Below are positions 16,070 through 23,943 of a DNA stretch of 64,000 nucleotides, in pieces (the stretch's first letter is position 1; each line of letters starts with the position of its first letter). The notes below the pieces were generated by a model, which saw only the letters and a program-made list of their open reading frames with translations, ran no database searches and was not told the origin of the DNA. The translations under genes were made by a program, and so were the position numbers. This DNA comes from Robertkochia marina (GTDB lineage Bacteria; Bacteroidota; Bacteroidia; Flavobacteriales; Flavobacteriaceae): the NCBI RefSeq assembly GCF_004799345.1, contig NZ_SSMC01000004.1, positions 1 through 64,000 of the forward strand, given 5' to 3'.

Positions 16070-16129
16070 ATAGATATTTTTTCGTTAGTCTGCTTCAGTT
16101 GGATTTCTTCTGAAGGGTAATGATGTACC

Positions 16130-16510
16130 TTCTGCTCTCCGAAGTCTGTGACTTCGGAGTATTATATACACCTGGAATTGGCTACTCTTTAAGTCAGGTC
16201 TCAAGACCTGTAATATAGGATTGATCCTGGTCAGGAGACCAGAACATTAGTTCCACGAAGTCACAGACTTCGCGGAGCTATCTATAAGAAGCAGCGCTTC
16301 GTTTATTCCATCAGTGGTAAAGCGTAGAGATATAATTAGTTACGTAAGATTCTTCCAGATTCAATCACAGGCGTCACCTCGAGTGATCCTGCTCCGAAGG
16401 ATCGTATCGAGAGGCTGATAATTCTGAATTGTTCTCGATACACCACGCCTTAGGCGTGGCACCTGTCTGCCGAAGGCAGGCCTGTTTGCCGACAGGCAAG
16501 CTCGAACTGA
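16130..16510. repeat. Intergenic palindrome cluster
   Basis: No gene is seen. It holds many short hairpins: CGAAGTC-TGT-GACTTCG (16140-16156) and its reverse complement form (16256-16272), CAGGTC-TCAA-GACCTG (16195-16210), CTGGTC-AGGA-GACCAG (16227-16242), GATCCT/AGGATC (16385-16403), CACGCC-TTA-GGCGTG near 16444, CTGCC-GAA-GGCAG near 16467 and TTGCC/GGCAA near 16486. Similar words (CTGCCGACAGGCAGG type) recur at 56.3 kb. Confidence 0.7.
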
Positions 16511-16590
16511 CAATACGGGGTTTCTCCTTATAAAAACAGATCGACTATATGATCATGATAATCAATTAGTTATCTGTGTAAAATAGAAGA

Positions 16591-16640
16591 TTTATGCTGT
16601 TTTTATACAAGTGCGGACCTTCCAAGAGGTTGTATTTTTG
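16591..16640 (+). promoter_or_regulatory. Promoter region of small RNA unit D
   Basis: TTTATGCTGTTTTTATA and TATTTTTG (16633-16640), with the same 39-bp spacing from ATGCT to the -7 box as in unit C. Confidence 0.45.
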
Positions 16641-16646
16641 CACTGT

Positions 16647-16764
16647 TGAAAATCAAGGGGTTACAATAGTAGCCTCACGAAGGTTAAGAGGTTTTTTCAT
16701 AATTGATTATTTATTTTATTGGTTGGTTAGTGTTTTAAGGGATCAGGAAGCTGATCCCTTTTTT
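16647..16764 (+). ncRNA. Predicted small RNA, unit D
   Basis: About 118 nt. After the -7 box it has GCACTGTT, then CCTCACGAAGG, TTTTTTCATAATTGATT, ATTGGTTGGTTAG, and a terminator GGGATCAG-GAAG-CTGATCCC with T6 (16739-16764). Conserved blocks match unit C in order, though spacing between them differs by about 15 nt. It converges on the AlkB gene, whose stop is 5 bp past the T run, so the two transcripts meet tail to tail. Confidence 0.5.
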
Positions 16765-16768
16765 GTGC

Positions 16769-17365
16769 TTACAGGATATTCCTGAAAGTCAGATTAATTC
16801 GCGGTTGCATTGGTTTTTTACTTTTCGGGAGTTGGTGCTGCCAATGATGCTGAGTGGTTCCTTTCATCAACAATAAACTGCCATCTTCCAGAACGATCCT
16901 TTTTTTTAGGTGGCGGTCTGTTTTATGACGAAAATGAAATATCCGGTCTTGTCCGAAACTTATGGAAGCAATGCTGGGGTTTTTACCCAATTCTTTTTCG
17001 TCGTCGGCATGCCATCCGTTAGAATCATTGCCGTTCCTGTATAGGTTCAACAAGCAACTGCTAAAGGACTCTTTAAGCTCTTCCTGTAGTTTTGAATGGA
17101 TCTGCTGCAAGGCAGGGGTAAAAGGTTCCGGATATAGGGTAAGTCCGGAATAGGTATAGGGATTAGAATTAATGGCGTGAAGCGCAGTCAACCTGGGCTG
17201 ATCGATCCACTTGCCAAACATACGTACCTTATCGGCCTTCCATGGAATATGTTGTAATAACTCCAGGTAATATGCCTTTGATGCTTCGGTTGAAAAAAAG
17301 CGGGGATAATACCAAACTTCGGCATCAGGCATGTCAAGCTGATATGGAGGCGTGGGCAGGGTCAT
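16769..17365 (-). CDS. alkB: Alpha-ketoglutarate-dependent dioxygenase, AlkB family
   Basis: A 198-residue Fe(II)/2-oxoglutarate dioxygenase that repairs N-alkylated bases such as 1-methyladenine and 3-methylcytosine by oxidative demethylation. Iron ligands are seen in WHADDE (His-x-Asp) and the distal His near TTQHHWQHQ; the 2-oxoglutarate-binding motif R-x-N-x-T-x-R appears as PRINLTFR at the C-terminus. Length and layout are closest to the ALKBH2-like bacterial group. Its ATG overlaps the stop of the upstream AraC gene by 4 bases (ATGA), so both are made from one transcript. Confidence 0.93.
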   Translation of the reverse strand: MTLPTPPYQLDMPDAEVWYYPRFFSTEASKAYYLELLQHIPWKADKVRMFGKWIDQPRLTALHAINSNPYTYSGLTLYPEPFTPALQQIHSKLQEELKESFSSCLLNLYRNGNDSNGWHADDEKELGKNPSIASISFGQDRIFHFRHKTDRHLKKRIVLEDGSLLLMKGTTQHHWQHQLPKSKKPMQPRINLTFRNIL

Positions 17366-18240
17366 TCAGCAGAGATGACTTGTTTTAGGGTATTGCGATA
17401 TTCTGAGGGTGTTTTACCGGTAAATTTTTTAAAGCTTTTGTTGAAATACGAGAAATTGTTGAAACCACTTTCAAAGGCGATCTCGGTGATGCTCATGGAA
17501 TTCTCTGAAAGCAGTTTGGAGGCGTGTACCAATCTGTATTCGTTGACAAAAGAAGTAAAGGTCTTTCCGGATACCTTCTTGAAATACCTGCAAAAGGAAG
17601 GGGTGGTCATTCCTGCCATTCCTGCCATATCTTCCAGCACAATGGCTTCCTGAAAATGGGTCTTAACATGATTAAAAATACGATTGATACGCTCGTTATC
17701 TTCCAGATTGGCCTGCATTGAGTACCCGGAGGCATTCAGCAGCTGGTATTCTTCAGAAAGCTGAAGATCATTCAGAATAGAAAGTAAACCCAGGAATCGA
17801 TCAAACCCCTCCAGATCAACAAGTTTTTGAATTCGAGCCCCTATTCGGGTCTTGGTTTTTCCGGTAAAGGCCAGTCCTGATTTACTGCGTTCTATCAGCA
17901 TGCGAATCTGTTGCATTTCCGGCTTGTTTGCCGTGAGACTTTCAATAAATTCCGGTTGAAACTGGATCACGATCTCACTTTTATTACCAGTGAACTTGTC
18001 GGTGAAACCACAATGCGGCAGATTAGAGCCAATAAGAATGAGGTCGCCATGTGTGAAATGTGAAATATGGCTCCCTATCTGCCTTTTTCCCGACCCTCCG
18101 TTCACATATACCAATTCGATCTCCGGATGGTAATGCCAATAATAGGTATTGTGACTCTTATTCTTATCAAACTTGACCAGGGTAAAAGAACTACCGAAGG
18201 AAGGGTTTATATGTTCCCGTGCAGGTTTTATTAGACTCAT
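17362..18240 (-). CDS. AraC family transcriptional regulator
   Basis: A 292-residue regulator with an N-terminal cupin (TYYWHYHPEIELVYVNGG, then HGDLILIGSNLPHCGF) and a C-terminal pair of helix-turn-helix units: LEDMAGMAGMTTPSFCRYFKK and ITEIAFESGFNNFSYFNKSFKK, followed by TPSEYRN. It lacks the Cys-based methyl-acceptor domain of Ada, so it is not a direct alkylation sensor despite being coupled to AlkB. The cupin type is common in sugar-responsive AraC proteins. ATG 18240; translation runs into alkB through an ATGA overlap. Confidence 0.92.
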   Translation of the reverse strand: MSLIKPAREHINPSFGSSFTLVKFDKNKSHNTYYWHYHPEIELVYVNGGSGKRQIGSHISHFTHGDLILIGSNLPHCGFTDKFTGNKSEIVIQFQPEFIESLTANKPEMQQIRMLIERSKSGLAFTGKTKTRIGARIQKLVDLEGFDRFLGLLSILNDLQLSEEYQLLNASGYSMQANLEDNERINRIFNHVKTHFQEAIVLEDMAGMAGMTTPSFCRYFKKVSGKTFTSFVNEYRLVHASKLLSENSMSITEIAFESGFNNFSYFNKSFKKFTGKTPSEYRNTLKQVISAE

Positions 18241-18448
18241 ACTTCATGTTTTCTATTAAAAATACAACTGCCTATCTGCACAAAGATAATCAGAATTACC
18301 CAAAAAATGTTCTATTTTAACCTGGTACAGTTCTAAGAAAACGTTTGAGGTTAAAATAGGATATATATCGGAAAACATGGCCGTAGTGAATGGCACTGAT
18401 GCATGGTAGTTTTGGAGTGTTCATAAAGTTTAACCTTTAAAACACACA

Positions 18449-18859
18449 ATGATGAAAAAGACAATCAAAATCAGTGCAGCCCTTTTGTTAATGGTATTAA
18501 CAGGAACCGCTACCTTAAGTGCTAAAGAGATCTCCAATAGTACCTCTTCTTTTGAATCTGTAAATCCTGTAAATGATAAAGAGAAAAAGAATAGTAAGGA
18601 GGCCGAAGAAAACCGTGCCGGAGCACCATATTTCAGGTATGCCGGTAATCAGGTAAGTATGAATCTGCTTAACCTTGATCGCAACCCGGTTCATGTACAG
18701 ATCCTGGATAAACGGAACAGAGTGCTATTTACCGAGGTGATCAAAGGTGAGAACACTATTGGAAAACAATTTGATTTTTCAGATGTTTCTGATGGTATTT
18801 ATACCATTATCATTAAGGACTGTGAGAACCAGTTCATTAAAAAGGTAGAGAAATACTAA
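18449..18859 (+). CDS. Secreted small protein of unknown function
   Basis: A 136-residue protein with a signal peptide (ALLLMVLTGTATLSA), a Ser/Lys/Glu-rich linker (about 28-55) and a C-terminal beta-rich domain: VHVQILDKRNRVLF, then FSDVSDGIYTIIIKD and a basic end. The last part looks like the Ig-like fold of T9SS-type sorting domains (GxYxxxI), but no clear cargo domain comes before it. Two adjacent ATGs (18449, 18452) are possible starts. Single gene ended by a strong terminator. Function unknown. Confidence 0.72.
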   Translation: MMKKTIKISAALLLMVLTGTATLSAKEISNSTSSFESVNPVNDKEKKNSKEAEENRAGAPYFRYAGNQVSMNLLNLDRNPVHVQILDKRNRVLFTEVIKGENTIGKQFDFSDVSDGIYTIIIKDCENQFIKKVEKY

Positions 18860-18880
18860 ATAGAAAGAACATCTAAAATA

Positions 18881-18913
18881 AAAAAAAAGGAGGGCATCGG
18901 CCCTCCTTTTTTT
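18881..18913 (+). terminator. Terminator of secreted small protein gene
   Basis: GGAGGGC, loop ATCG, GCCCTCC, with A and T runs on both sides; may also serve the converging gene ending at 18931. Confidence 0.85.
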
Positions 18914-18930
18914 ATTGGGGGTAGAGCCTG

Positions 18931-19281
18931 TTAATAATAGGAATAGGCCCAATACATGAGCACTAGCTGCAACGGTATGCGGAGCCATAACAGCCATCTT
19001 GGAAAGATCTTACGGAATTTCTGATCATACAACATATAGATATGAACCGGGAGGAAAAGGATCAACATGAGAATGATGCCGGTTATGGCCATAGGTTTCC
19101 AGGAGGGTAAAAGAAGAAGTATGCCCAGATAGCATTCCAGAACTCCGGTCAGGTAGACCAGAAGTAATTTATGAGGAAATCGTGGAGGTATAATAGGGAT
19201 ATACCATTTACTTTTCAGAAAGTGCATGATGCCTGCAGAGATGTAGAGCAGGGCCATAAGGTAAAGGTGCCATGGATTCAT
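18931..19281 (-). CDS. DoxX-like small membrane protein
   Basis: A 116-residue protein with four membrane segments. The N-terminus (LYLMALLYISAGIMHFLKSKWYIPIIPP) and LTGVLECYLGILLLLP match DoxX-like proteins, including the conserved ISAGIMHF and Glu in the third segment. Function in this family is poorly defined, with links to terminal oxidases and sulfur metabolism. It ends near a bidirectional terminator and starts 47 bp after the stop of the next upstream minus-strand gene, so an operon with it is possible. Confidence 0.75.
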   Translation of the reverse strand: MNPWHLYLMALLYISAGIMHFLKSKWYIPIIPPRFPHKLLLVYLTGVLECYLGILLLLPSWKPMAITGIILMLILFLPVHIYMLYDQKFRKIFPRWLLWLRIPLQLVLMYWAYSYY

Positions 19282-19328
19282 AAGTATAGTTTACAGGGTG
19301 GGGATAGCCTCAGGGAGTCACGGAATTA

Positions 19329-19745
19329 TTATTTAACGGTATTTTTTTCGCTCTTTAGATATTCCAGCTTTCGAAACCTTACGGCTTCCCAATCGTCATT
19401 GACCTTTAATTTTTTGACAGCCTCAAAACAATTGCGGTTTAAGGGGGTCCAGCCGTATTCATCGGTAATATCGGTGTAAAGTCGCTCAGAGCGTTTGCGT
19501 GGGTGGGCGATCCATAGCACAGCATCTTCTTTGAGCTTATGAAGTACGGTTTGTAATTGGTTCTCCAACTCTTCTATGGTGGTTACGAAGATCAGGGCAA
19601 ATTCGATCTTACTGATCTGTATCACCGACTCATAGATCTCAATATCTACCAAAGCAGCAAGTTCTTCACTGAAGCCTTCGGGTTCATTGATCACCAGGAT
19701 GGCATCCTGTTTTTCCAACTTGAGTTTTTGAAACAAGGTTTTCAT
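19329..19745 (-). CDS. DUF3052-like hypothetical protein
   Basis: A 138-residue soluble protein. Layout suggests an alpha/beta fold: ILVINEPEGF, ALIFVTTIEELENQL, AVLWIAHPRK, then a C-terminal helix-strand with DDWEAVRFRKL. This resembles DUF3052-type proteins (a short two-domain alpha/beta protein ending in W-x-x-L-R-F-R), but I assign it with caution. No signal peptide or membrane segment. It lies just upstream of the DoxX-like gene and 44 bp after the lipoprotein gene at 19790, all on the minus strand. Confidence 0.68.
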   Translation of the reverse strand: MKTLFQKLKLEKQDAILVINEPEGFSEELAALVDIEIYESVIQISKIEFALIFVTTIEELENQLQTVLHKLKEDAVLWIAHPRKRSERLYTDITDEYGWTPLNRNCFEAVKKLKVNDDWEAVRFRKLEYLKSEKNTVK

Positions 19746-19789
19746 GGAATAAAGTTACAAAAATCCCTATCCAACTCCTTGTAAATCTG

Positions 19790-20614
19790 CTACATATTGA
19801 TCGCTTTTGCGTTTTTCGGTTTTGAGAAAATCGAGTCGTGAAGCGTACTGAATTTAAGGTTCTTCAATTTTGCTTCTCCGAGTTGTTCTCCCAGGCCTGA
19901 CTCCTTATTCCAATTGTGAAAGGTCCATCGGGTTGCCACAGGAATACCTTCCACATCCTGATAATCATGGTAGCAAATGGCATGGGCATTGGCCTCGGCC
20001 TCTTCCGGATCTTTGCCGCCAAAGGTTACAATATAACCTGCTGTGTGTATAAGACCGTTTTCGGGATCGTAGTATACCACATACCAATCGTCAGGAGCAT
20101 CTCCTGTACCTGATTTAAAACTGAGCCTACCGGCTGGCAGCTCCAGAGAGTCACTTAGTTTTAAGGTTTCCAGGTCTTCCCATTGGGTGCCCGGATCATT
20201 GAGCTTGTAAGGCAGGGCAAAGAAATATTGCCAGGTAAACATGTCAAAACGAGCCCCCTTGTCATTGGCGTCTGCAGGAGTGAGATAGACCTGTTTTCCA
20301 TCAAAAACCAATGAGGAGCCATCTACTTTGTCGATCCGGATTCCTGAAGAGTTGGTGTTAGTGTAAAGCGTACCATCAAGACGGTCGTTTCCTCCAAAAT
20401 TCAGGTCGATATCAAATTGAAAAACCTGCTGTTTAAGAAACTCTTCGGTTTGGTGCCCCTCGTTCATGGGCTCCGTAAAAGGATGAATATCAGATTTTTT
20501 TGTAGCGACCTTTTGAAGTTGGTCCATGACCTTTTTGTTGTTTTCCTTTGCGTTTTCGTTGCAGGAGATCAGGAGCATAACAAAAGGTAATAGATGAAAA
20601 ATGTAAGCTTTCAT
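19790..20614 (-). CDS. Lipoprotein resembling DUF6503 family
   Basis: A 274-residue lipoprotein with a lipobox (VMLLISC). The mature part has beta-rich sequence: FDIDLNFGGNDRLDGTLYTN, KVDGSSLVFDGKQVYLTP, FDMFTWQYFFALPYKL, and a late segment DWYVVYYDPENGLIHTAGYIVTFGGK. The pattern resembles large LolA/DUF6503-like proteins that measure reductions in lipoprotein-type folds, but I do not see a diagnostic motif. Start ATG 20614. First gene of a possible minus-strand run with the DUF3052-like gene. Function unknown. Confidence 0.7.
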   Translation of the reverse strand: MKAYIFHLLPFVMLLISCNENAKENNKKVMDQLQKVATKKSDIHPFTEPMNEGHQTEEFLKQQVFQFDIDLNFGGNDRLDGTLYTNTNSSGIRIDKVDGSSLVFDGKQVYLTPADANDKGARFDMFTWQYFFALPYKLNDPGTQWEDLETLKLSDSLELPAGRLSFKSGTGDAPDDWYVVYYDPENGLIHTAGYIVTFGGKDPEEAEANAHAICYHDYQDVEGIPVATRWTFHNWNKESGLGEQLGEAKLKNLKFSTLHDSIFSKPKNAKAINM

Positions 20615-20660
20615 TGTGGTTGGTTTTGTCTTTTAGACGGAGATCAGACATTAAATTACA

Positions 20661-20692
20661 AAAAAAGCCGCTTCGGTCGGAAGCGGCTTTTC
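20661..20692 (-). terminator. Terminator of htpG
   Basis: AAAAGCCGCTT, loop CGACCG, AAGCGGCTTTTTT when read on the minus strand, 18 bp past the htpG stop. Confidence 0.85.
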
Positions 20693-20710
20693 ACAGAGAG
20701 ATCGTTCAGA

Positions 20711-22606
20711 TCATTTTATAAGGTCATAACTTCTTTTAACAAAGTTGGTAAGTTCTTCTCCTTTTAAAAGACCTTGAGACAGTCGGGCCAGGTCAAGCGA
20801 TTGTTTTATAAGTCGCTCTTTCTTGGCATCGGTCTTAGTGGTCAGGATCTTATTTACCAGGTCGTGATTGGTATTCACTACCAGGTTGTAGATTTCAGGC
20901 ATATTGCCCATTCCAAACATGCCTCCTCCTCCGGTAGCACTCATTTCTTTCATTCTTCGCATGAACTCCGGTTGGGTGATCACAAAGGGAGAAGCGTTAC
21001 TGTCTAAAGCTTCCAGCTGTACTGTGAATTTTTCCTGAGGAATTACCTTTTCCAACTGTTCTTTCAGGGTAGTTTTCTCCTCTTCACTTAGTTTAGAGAT
21101 CTGCTCTTCATCCTTCTTGATGAGGTTATCTAAAGAATCGGCATCTACCCTTGCAAAACTGATATTCTCTTTTGTCGTCTCTAATTTTTGCATCAGGTGC
21201 GATACAATAGGAGAGTCTAAAAGCAGTACCTCATAACCGCGATCTTTGGCCTCTGCAATATAGGGGTGTTGAGTCTCCTTATCAGATGCGTAAAGAATAA
21301 CAAGCTTATTGTCTTTGTCGGTTTGCTTCTCTTTGATCTTCTCCTGCAGCTCTTCAAAAGTGAAATAACTGCCGTCAACAGTAGGGTAGAGGGCAAATTT
21401 ATCGGCTTTCTCAAAGAACTTTTCTTCTGAAAGCATACCGTATTCAATAACCACCTTAATGTCGTTCCATTTTTTCTCAAAATCTTCCCTGTTCTCATTA
21501 AAGAGGCTTTTCAGTTTATCGGCCACCTTACGTGTTATATAGCTGGAGATCTTCTTCACATTGCCATCGGCTTGCAGGTATGATCTTGAAACGTTCAGCG
21601 GAATATCAGGAGAATCGATCACCCCTCTCAGCATGGTCAGGAATTCAGGTACAATCCCTTCTACATTGTCGGTTACGAATACCTGGTTCTGGTACAGCTG
21701 TATCTTGTCTTTCTGAATATTCAGATCGTTCGTAAGCTTAGGGAAGTATAATATTCCGGTAAGATTAAACGGATAATCTACATTCAGGTGGATATGAAAC
21801 AGGGGTTCTTCGAATTGCATAGGATACAATTCCCGATAGAAATTCTTGTAATCTTCCTCCTGGAGGTCTGCAGGCTGCTTGGTCCATGCCGGTTCCGGAT
21901 TGTTTACAATATTATCTACGGTAATGGTTTTCTCCTTTTTCTCTTCGCCTTCCTGCTCAGACCCTTCTTCAGCAACAGTTTCTTCCCTGGTTCCGAATTT
22001 GATCGGCACAGGCATAAACTTATTGTACTTTACCAGCAGTTCATTGATCCTTGACTCTTCAAGAAATTCTTCAGAATCGGCGTTGATATGAAGAATGATC
22101 TCCGTTCCTCTCTCGGTGCGGTCACTTTCCTCCAGGGTATATTTAGGCGAACCATCACAGCTCCAGTGTGCCGCAGGTTCTTCTTTATACGACTTAGTGA
22201 TGATCTCTACCTTGTTGGCTACCATAAAAGCAGAGTAGAACCCTAATCCGAAATGACCGATAATGCCGCTTTCTTTGGCAGAATCCTTATATTTTTCCAG
22301 AAACTCCTCTGCACCTGAAAAGGCAACCTCATTGATATATTTCTTCACCTCTTCGGCAGTCATTCCCACTCCCTGGTCAAGAATATGCAGTTTTTTGCCT
22401 TCCTTATCTATTTTTACCTCGATGACCGGGTTGCCATAGGTTACTCCTTTAGCCTCGCCTATATTGGTAAGGTGCTTTAGCTTCAAGGTGGCGTCAGTGG
22501 CATTCGAGATCAGCTCTCTTAAAAAGATCTCATGGTCACTGTAGAGAAACTTTTTGATCAGCGGGAAAATATTTTCAACAGATACATTAATATTTCCGGT
22601 AGTCAT
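20711..22606 (-). CDS. htpG: Molecular chaperone HtpG (Hsp90)
   Basis: A 631-residue cytosolic Hsp90. GHKL ATPase motifs are all present: ELISNATDAT, DQGVGMT, GHFGLGFYSAFMV and a later GTEI. The middle domain carries NVSRSYLQAD with the catalytic Arg region, and the C-terminal dimerization domain follows. An acidic insertion rich in Glu/Lys (about 218-236) lies between N and middle domains, and a Gly-Met stretch (GGGGMFGMGNMPE) lies near 585. Length and order are normal for Bacteroidota. Monocistronic, with terminator at 20661-20692. Confidence 0.97.
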   Translation of the reverse strand: MTTGNINVSVENIFPLIKKFLYSDHEIFLRELISNATDATLKLKHLTNIGEAKGVTYGNPVIEVKIDKEGKKLHILDQGVGMTAEEVKKYINEVAFSGAEEFLEKYKDSAKESGIIGHFGLGFYSAFMVANKVEIITKSYKEEPAAHWSCDGSPKYTLEESDRTERGTEIILHINADSEEFLEESRINELLVKYNKFMPVPIKFGTREETVAEEGSEQEGEEKKEKTITVDNIVNNPEPAWTKQPADLQEEDYKNFYRELYPMQFEEPLFHIHLNVDYPFNLTGILYFPKLTNDLNIQKDKIQLYQNQVFVTDNVEGIVPEFLTMLRGVIDSPDIPLNVSRSYLQADGNVKKISSYITRKVADKLKSLFNENREDFEKKWNDIKVVIEYGMLSEEKFFEKADKFALYPTVDGSYFTFEELQEKIKEKQTDKDNKLVILYASDKETQHPYIAEAKDRGYEVLLLDSPIVSHLMQKLETTKENISFARVDADSLDNLIKKDEEQISKLSEEEKTTLKEQLEKVIPQEKFTVQLEALDSNASPFVITQPEFMRRMKEMSATGGGGMFGMGNMPEIYNLVVNTNHDLVNKILTTKTDAKKERLIKQSLDLARLSQGLLKGEELTNFVKRSYDLIK

Positions 22607-22740
22607 AGTTGTAATTTTTAAAGTTCAATTGCCTGAGTGTTTCCAAAAAAAATACCAGAAGTAAAACATATGACAACATGTCACTGTAAGATATTTGAAA
22701 GCAGTATTCCCTATAAAGTAGGGTTTCCTTATTGCGAAGG

Positions 22741-22945
22741 AGCAAAGAAGCAAAGAAGCAAAGGAGGACCGAGCGTAGATAAAAATGTCCACTGGACATT
22801 TTTAGCGAAGGTGCCTGATAGCGCAGGGGATGCGCCGCTGCAAGCGAGAGTGGAAGGGGGTGTTAGCCAGATGGCTTATCCTGACAACCCACCCCGACTC
22901 GAGACCTTGTCTCGATCCACCCCTCCCTGACCAGGGCGGGGAGCC
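22741..22945. repeat. Intergenic repeat cassette (P4 and Q2 hairpins)
   Basis: The region 22607-23030 contains no convincing gene. It starts with GCAAAGAA-type 8-bp units (about 22735-22763), then a hairpin AAAAATGTCC-ACT-GGACATTTTT (22781-22803) in the reverse of the arrangement found at 35.1, 35.25 and 47.5 kb, and then CGAGAC-CTT-GTCTCG (22900-22914) between CACCCC and CCACCCCTCCC. Open frames here are repeat-derived. Confidence 0.75.
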
Positions 22946-23026
22946 TCCATTTTTTAACTTTATTAAAACCCCTCTAAGAAAGGAGTTAAAGACGTTGTGA
23001 AATATTTAACAATAAAAAATGTTTAA

Positions 23027-23034
23027 TACATTTG
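23027..23034 (+). promoter_or_regulatory. Probable -7 element of small RNA unit E
   Basis: TACATTTG, a match to TAnnTTTG, with no TTG at the normal spacing. Confidence 0.4.
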
Positions 23035-23040
23035 CATATA

Positions 23041-23184
23041 AGTTAAACATGAATTACTTTTACATTGTCATTATGGGAAACATTGCTATGAAAACATAAA
23101 TGTGACATTATTCCTGTAATTGGTTTGTTTATTTATTGGTTAGGTTGTTTGGAGAACGCGCTTTGCTAGAGGCGCGTTTTCTAT
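23041..23184 (+). ncRNA. Predicted short transcript, unit E
   Basis: About 145 nt between a TAnnTTTG box and a terminator AACGCGC/GCGCGTT with T4 (23154-23180). It carries a divergent AT-rich box, AATTGGTTTGTTTATTTATTGG (start 23118), related to copies A, C and D, directly before the hairpin. No ORF. It precedes the TetR gene, so it may instead be a 5' leader with an attenuator, but the TetR gene has its own -7 box at 23236. Confidence 0.38.
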
Positions 23185-23235
23185 TTTAGGGTGTTAATGT
23201 TGTTTAAAGTTTTAGGATAAAAGATAAACAAGTAT

Positions 23236-23243
23236 TACATTTG
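23236..23243 (+). promoter_or_regulatory. Probable -7 element of TetR-kinase operon
   Basis: TACATTTG, 16 bp before the ATG at 23260. Confidence 0.45.
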
Positions 23244-23259
23244 GTTAAAAGTCAACACT

Positions 23260-23928
23260 ATGACAGCAAAGAAAGCAAACACAAAAAAAAATACATCTGC
23301 TCAAGATATTTTAAGCTTTTACATGAATTGGGTGCTTGAACACAATCAAAAACCCGAGTCGGTATATCAGTTTTGTAAGGAGCTCGGTATAAACGAGGGT
23401 GATTTTTACCAGTATTATGCCTCGATCAACGCTCTCGAAAAAGGGGTTTGGAATGGGTTCTATGATAACGCCATGGGTATGCTGGAAAAAGACAGCGCTT
23501 TCGCGAACTACGGCAACAGGGAAAAATTATTGAGCTTTTACTACACCTTTGTAGAGTTATTGAATCTGAACCGGAGTTATGTCTTATTCGTCACCGATGA
23601 AGGTCAGGCCGGATTAAAGGATATGTCACAGCTAAAAGGCTTGCGAAGCAGAATTAAAACCTTTGCTAAGGGGCTCATTGAAGAGGCGAATGAAGATAAG
23701 AAGCTCAGAGTAAGTAAACGTTCACCGGAAGTATTTTCAGAAGGCGCCTGGTTACAATTGTTACTGATTGTAAAGTTCTGGCTGGAAGATGAGTCAGCCG
23801 GTTTCGAGAAAACAGATGTATTTATTGAAAAGTCGGTAAATACGGTGTTTGATCTGTTTGAAACCACCCCTATAGAAAAAGTATTGGATCTGGGTAAGTT
23901 CCTATGGCAGGAGCGTATGGCCCGGTAA
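23260..23928 (+). CDS. TetR family transcriptional regulator
   Basis: A 222-residue regulator. N-terminal helices include YQFCKELGINEGDFYQYYASINALEKGVW, the recognition-helix region of TetR proteins (G-I-x-x-x-x-F-Y-x-Y-F/Y). The C-terminal part is all helical (TetR_C type) with no recognisable ligand motif. It starts 16 bp after a TAnnTTTG box and is followed 15 bp later by an ABC1/UbiB-family kinase gene, so the pair forms an operon. In Flavobacteriia such a pair is common, which suggests the regulator controls the kinase, but its signal is unknown. Confidence 0.85.
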   Translation: MTAKKANTKKNTSAQDILSFYMNWVLEHNQKPESVYQFCKELGINEGDFYQYYASINALEKGVWNGFYDNAMGMLEKDSAFANYGNREKLLSFYYTFVELLNLNRSYVLFVTDEGQAGLKDMSQLKGLRSRIKTFAKGLIEEANEDKKLRVSKRSPEVFSEGAWLQLLLIVKFWLEDESAGFEKTDVFIEKSVNTVFDLFETTPIEKVLDLGKFLWQERMAR

Positions 23929-23943
23929 TGAAGAGCGATAATT

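Noticed and set aside
13729-18240. Genomic island or prophage between the two AraC genes
   Set aside because: No integrase, transposase, attachment-site repeat or phage gene is visible; tRNA-Thr at 6.4 kb has no nearby integrase or repeated 3' end.
22637-22930. A 97-codon plus-strand frame upstream of the TetR gene
   Set aside because: It covers the P4 and Q2 repeat cassettes and reads through hairpins; composition is not protein-like.
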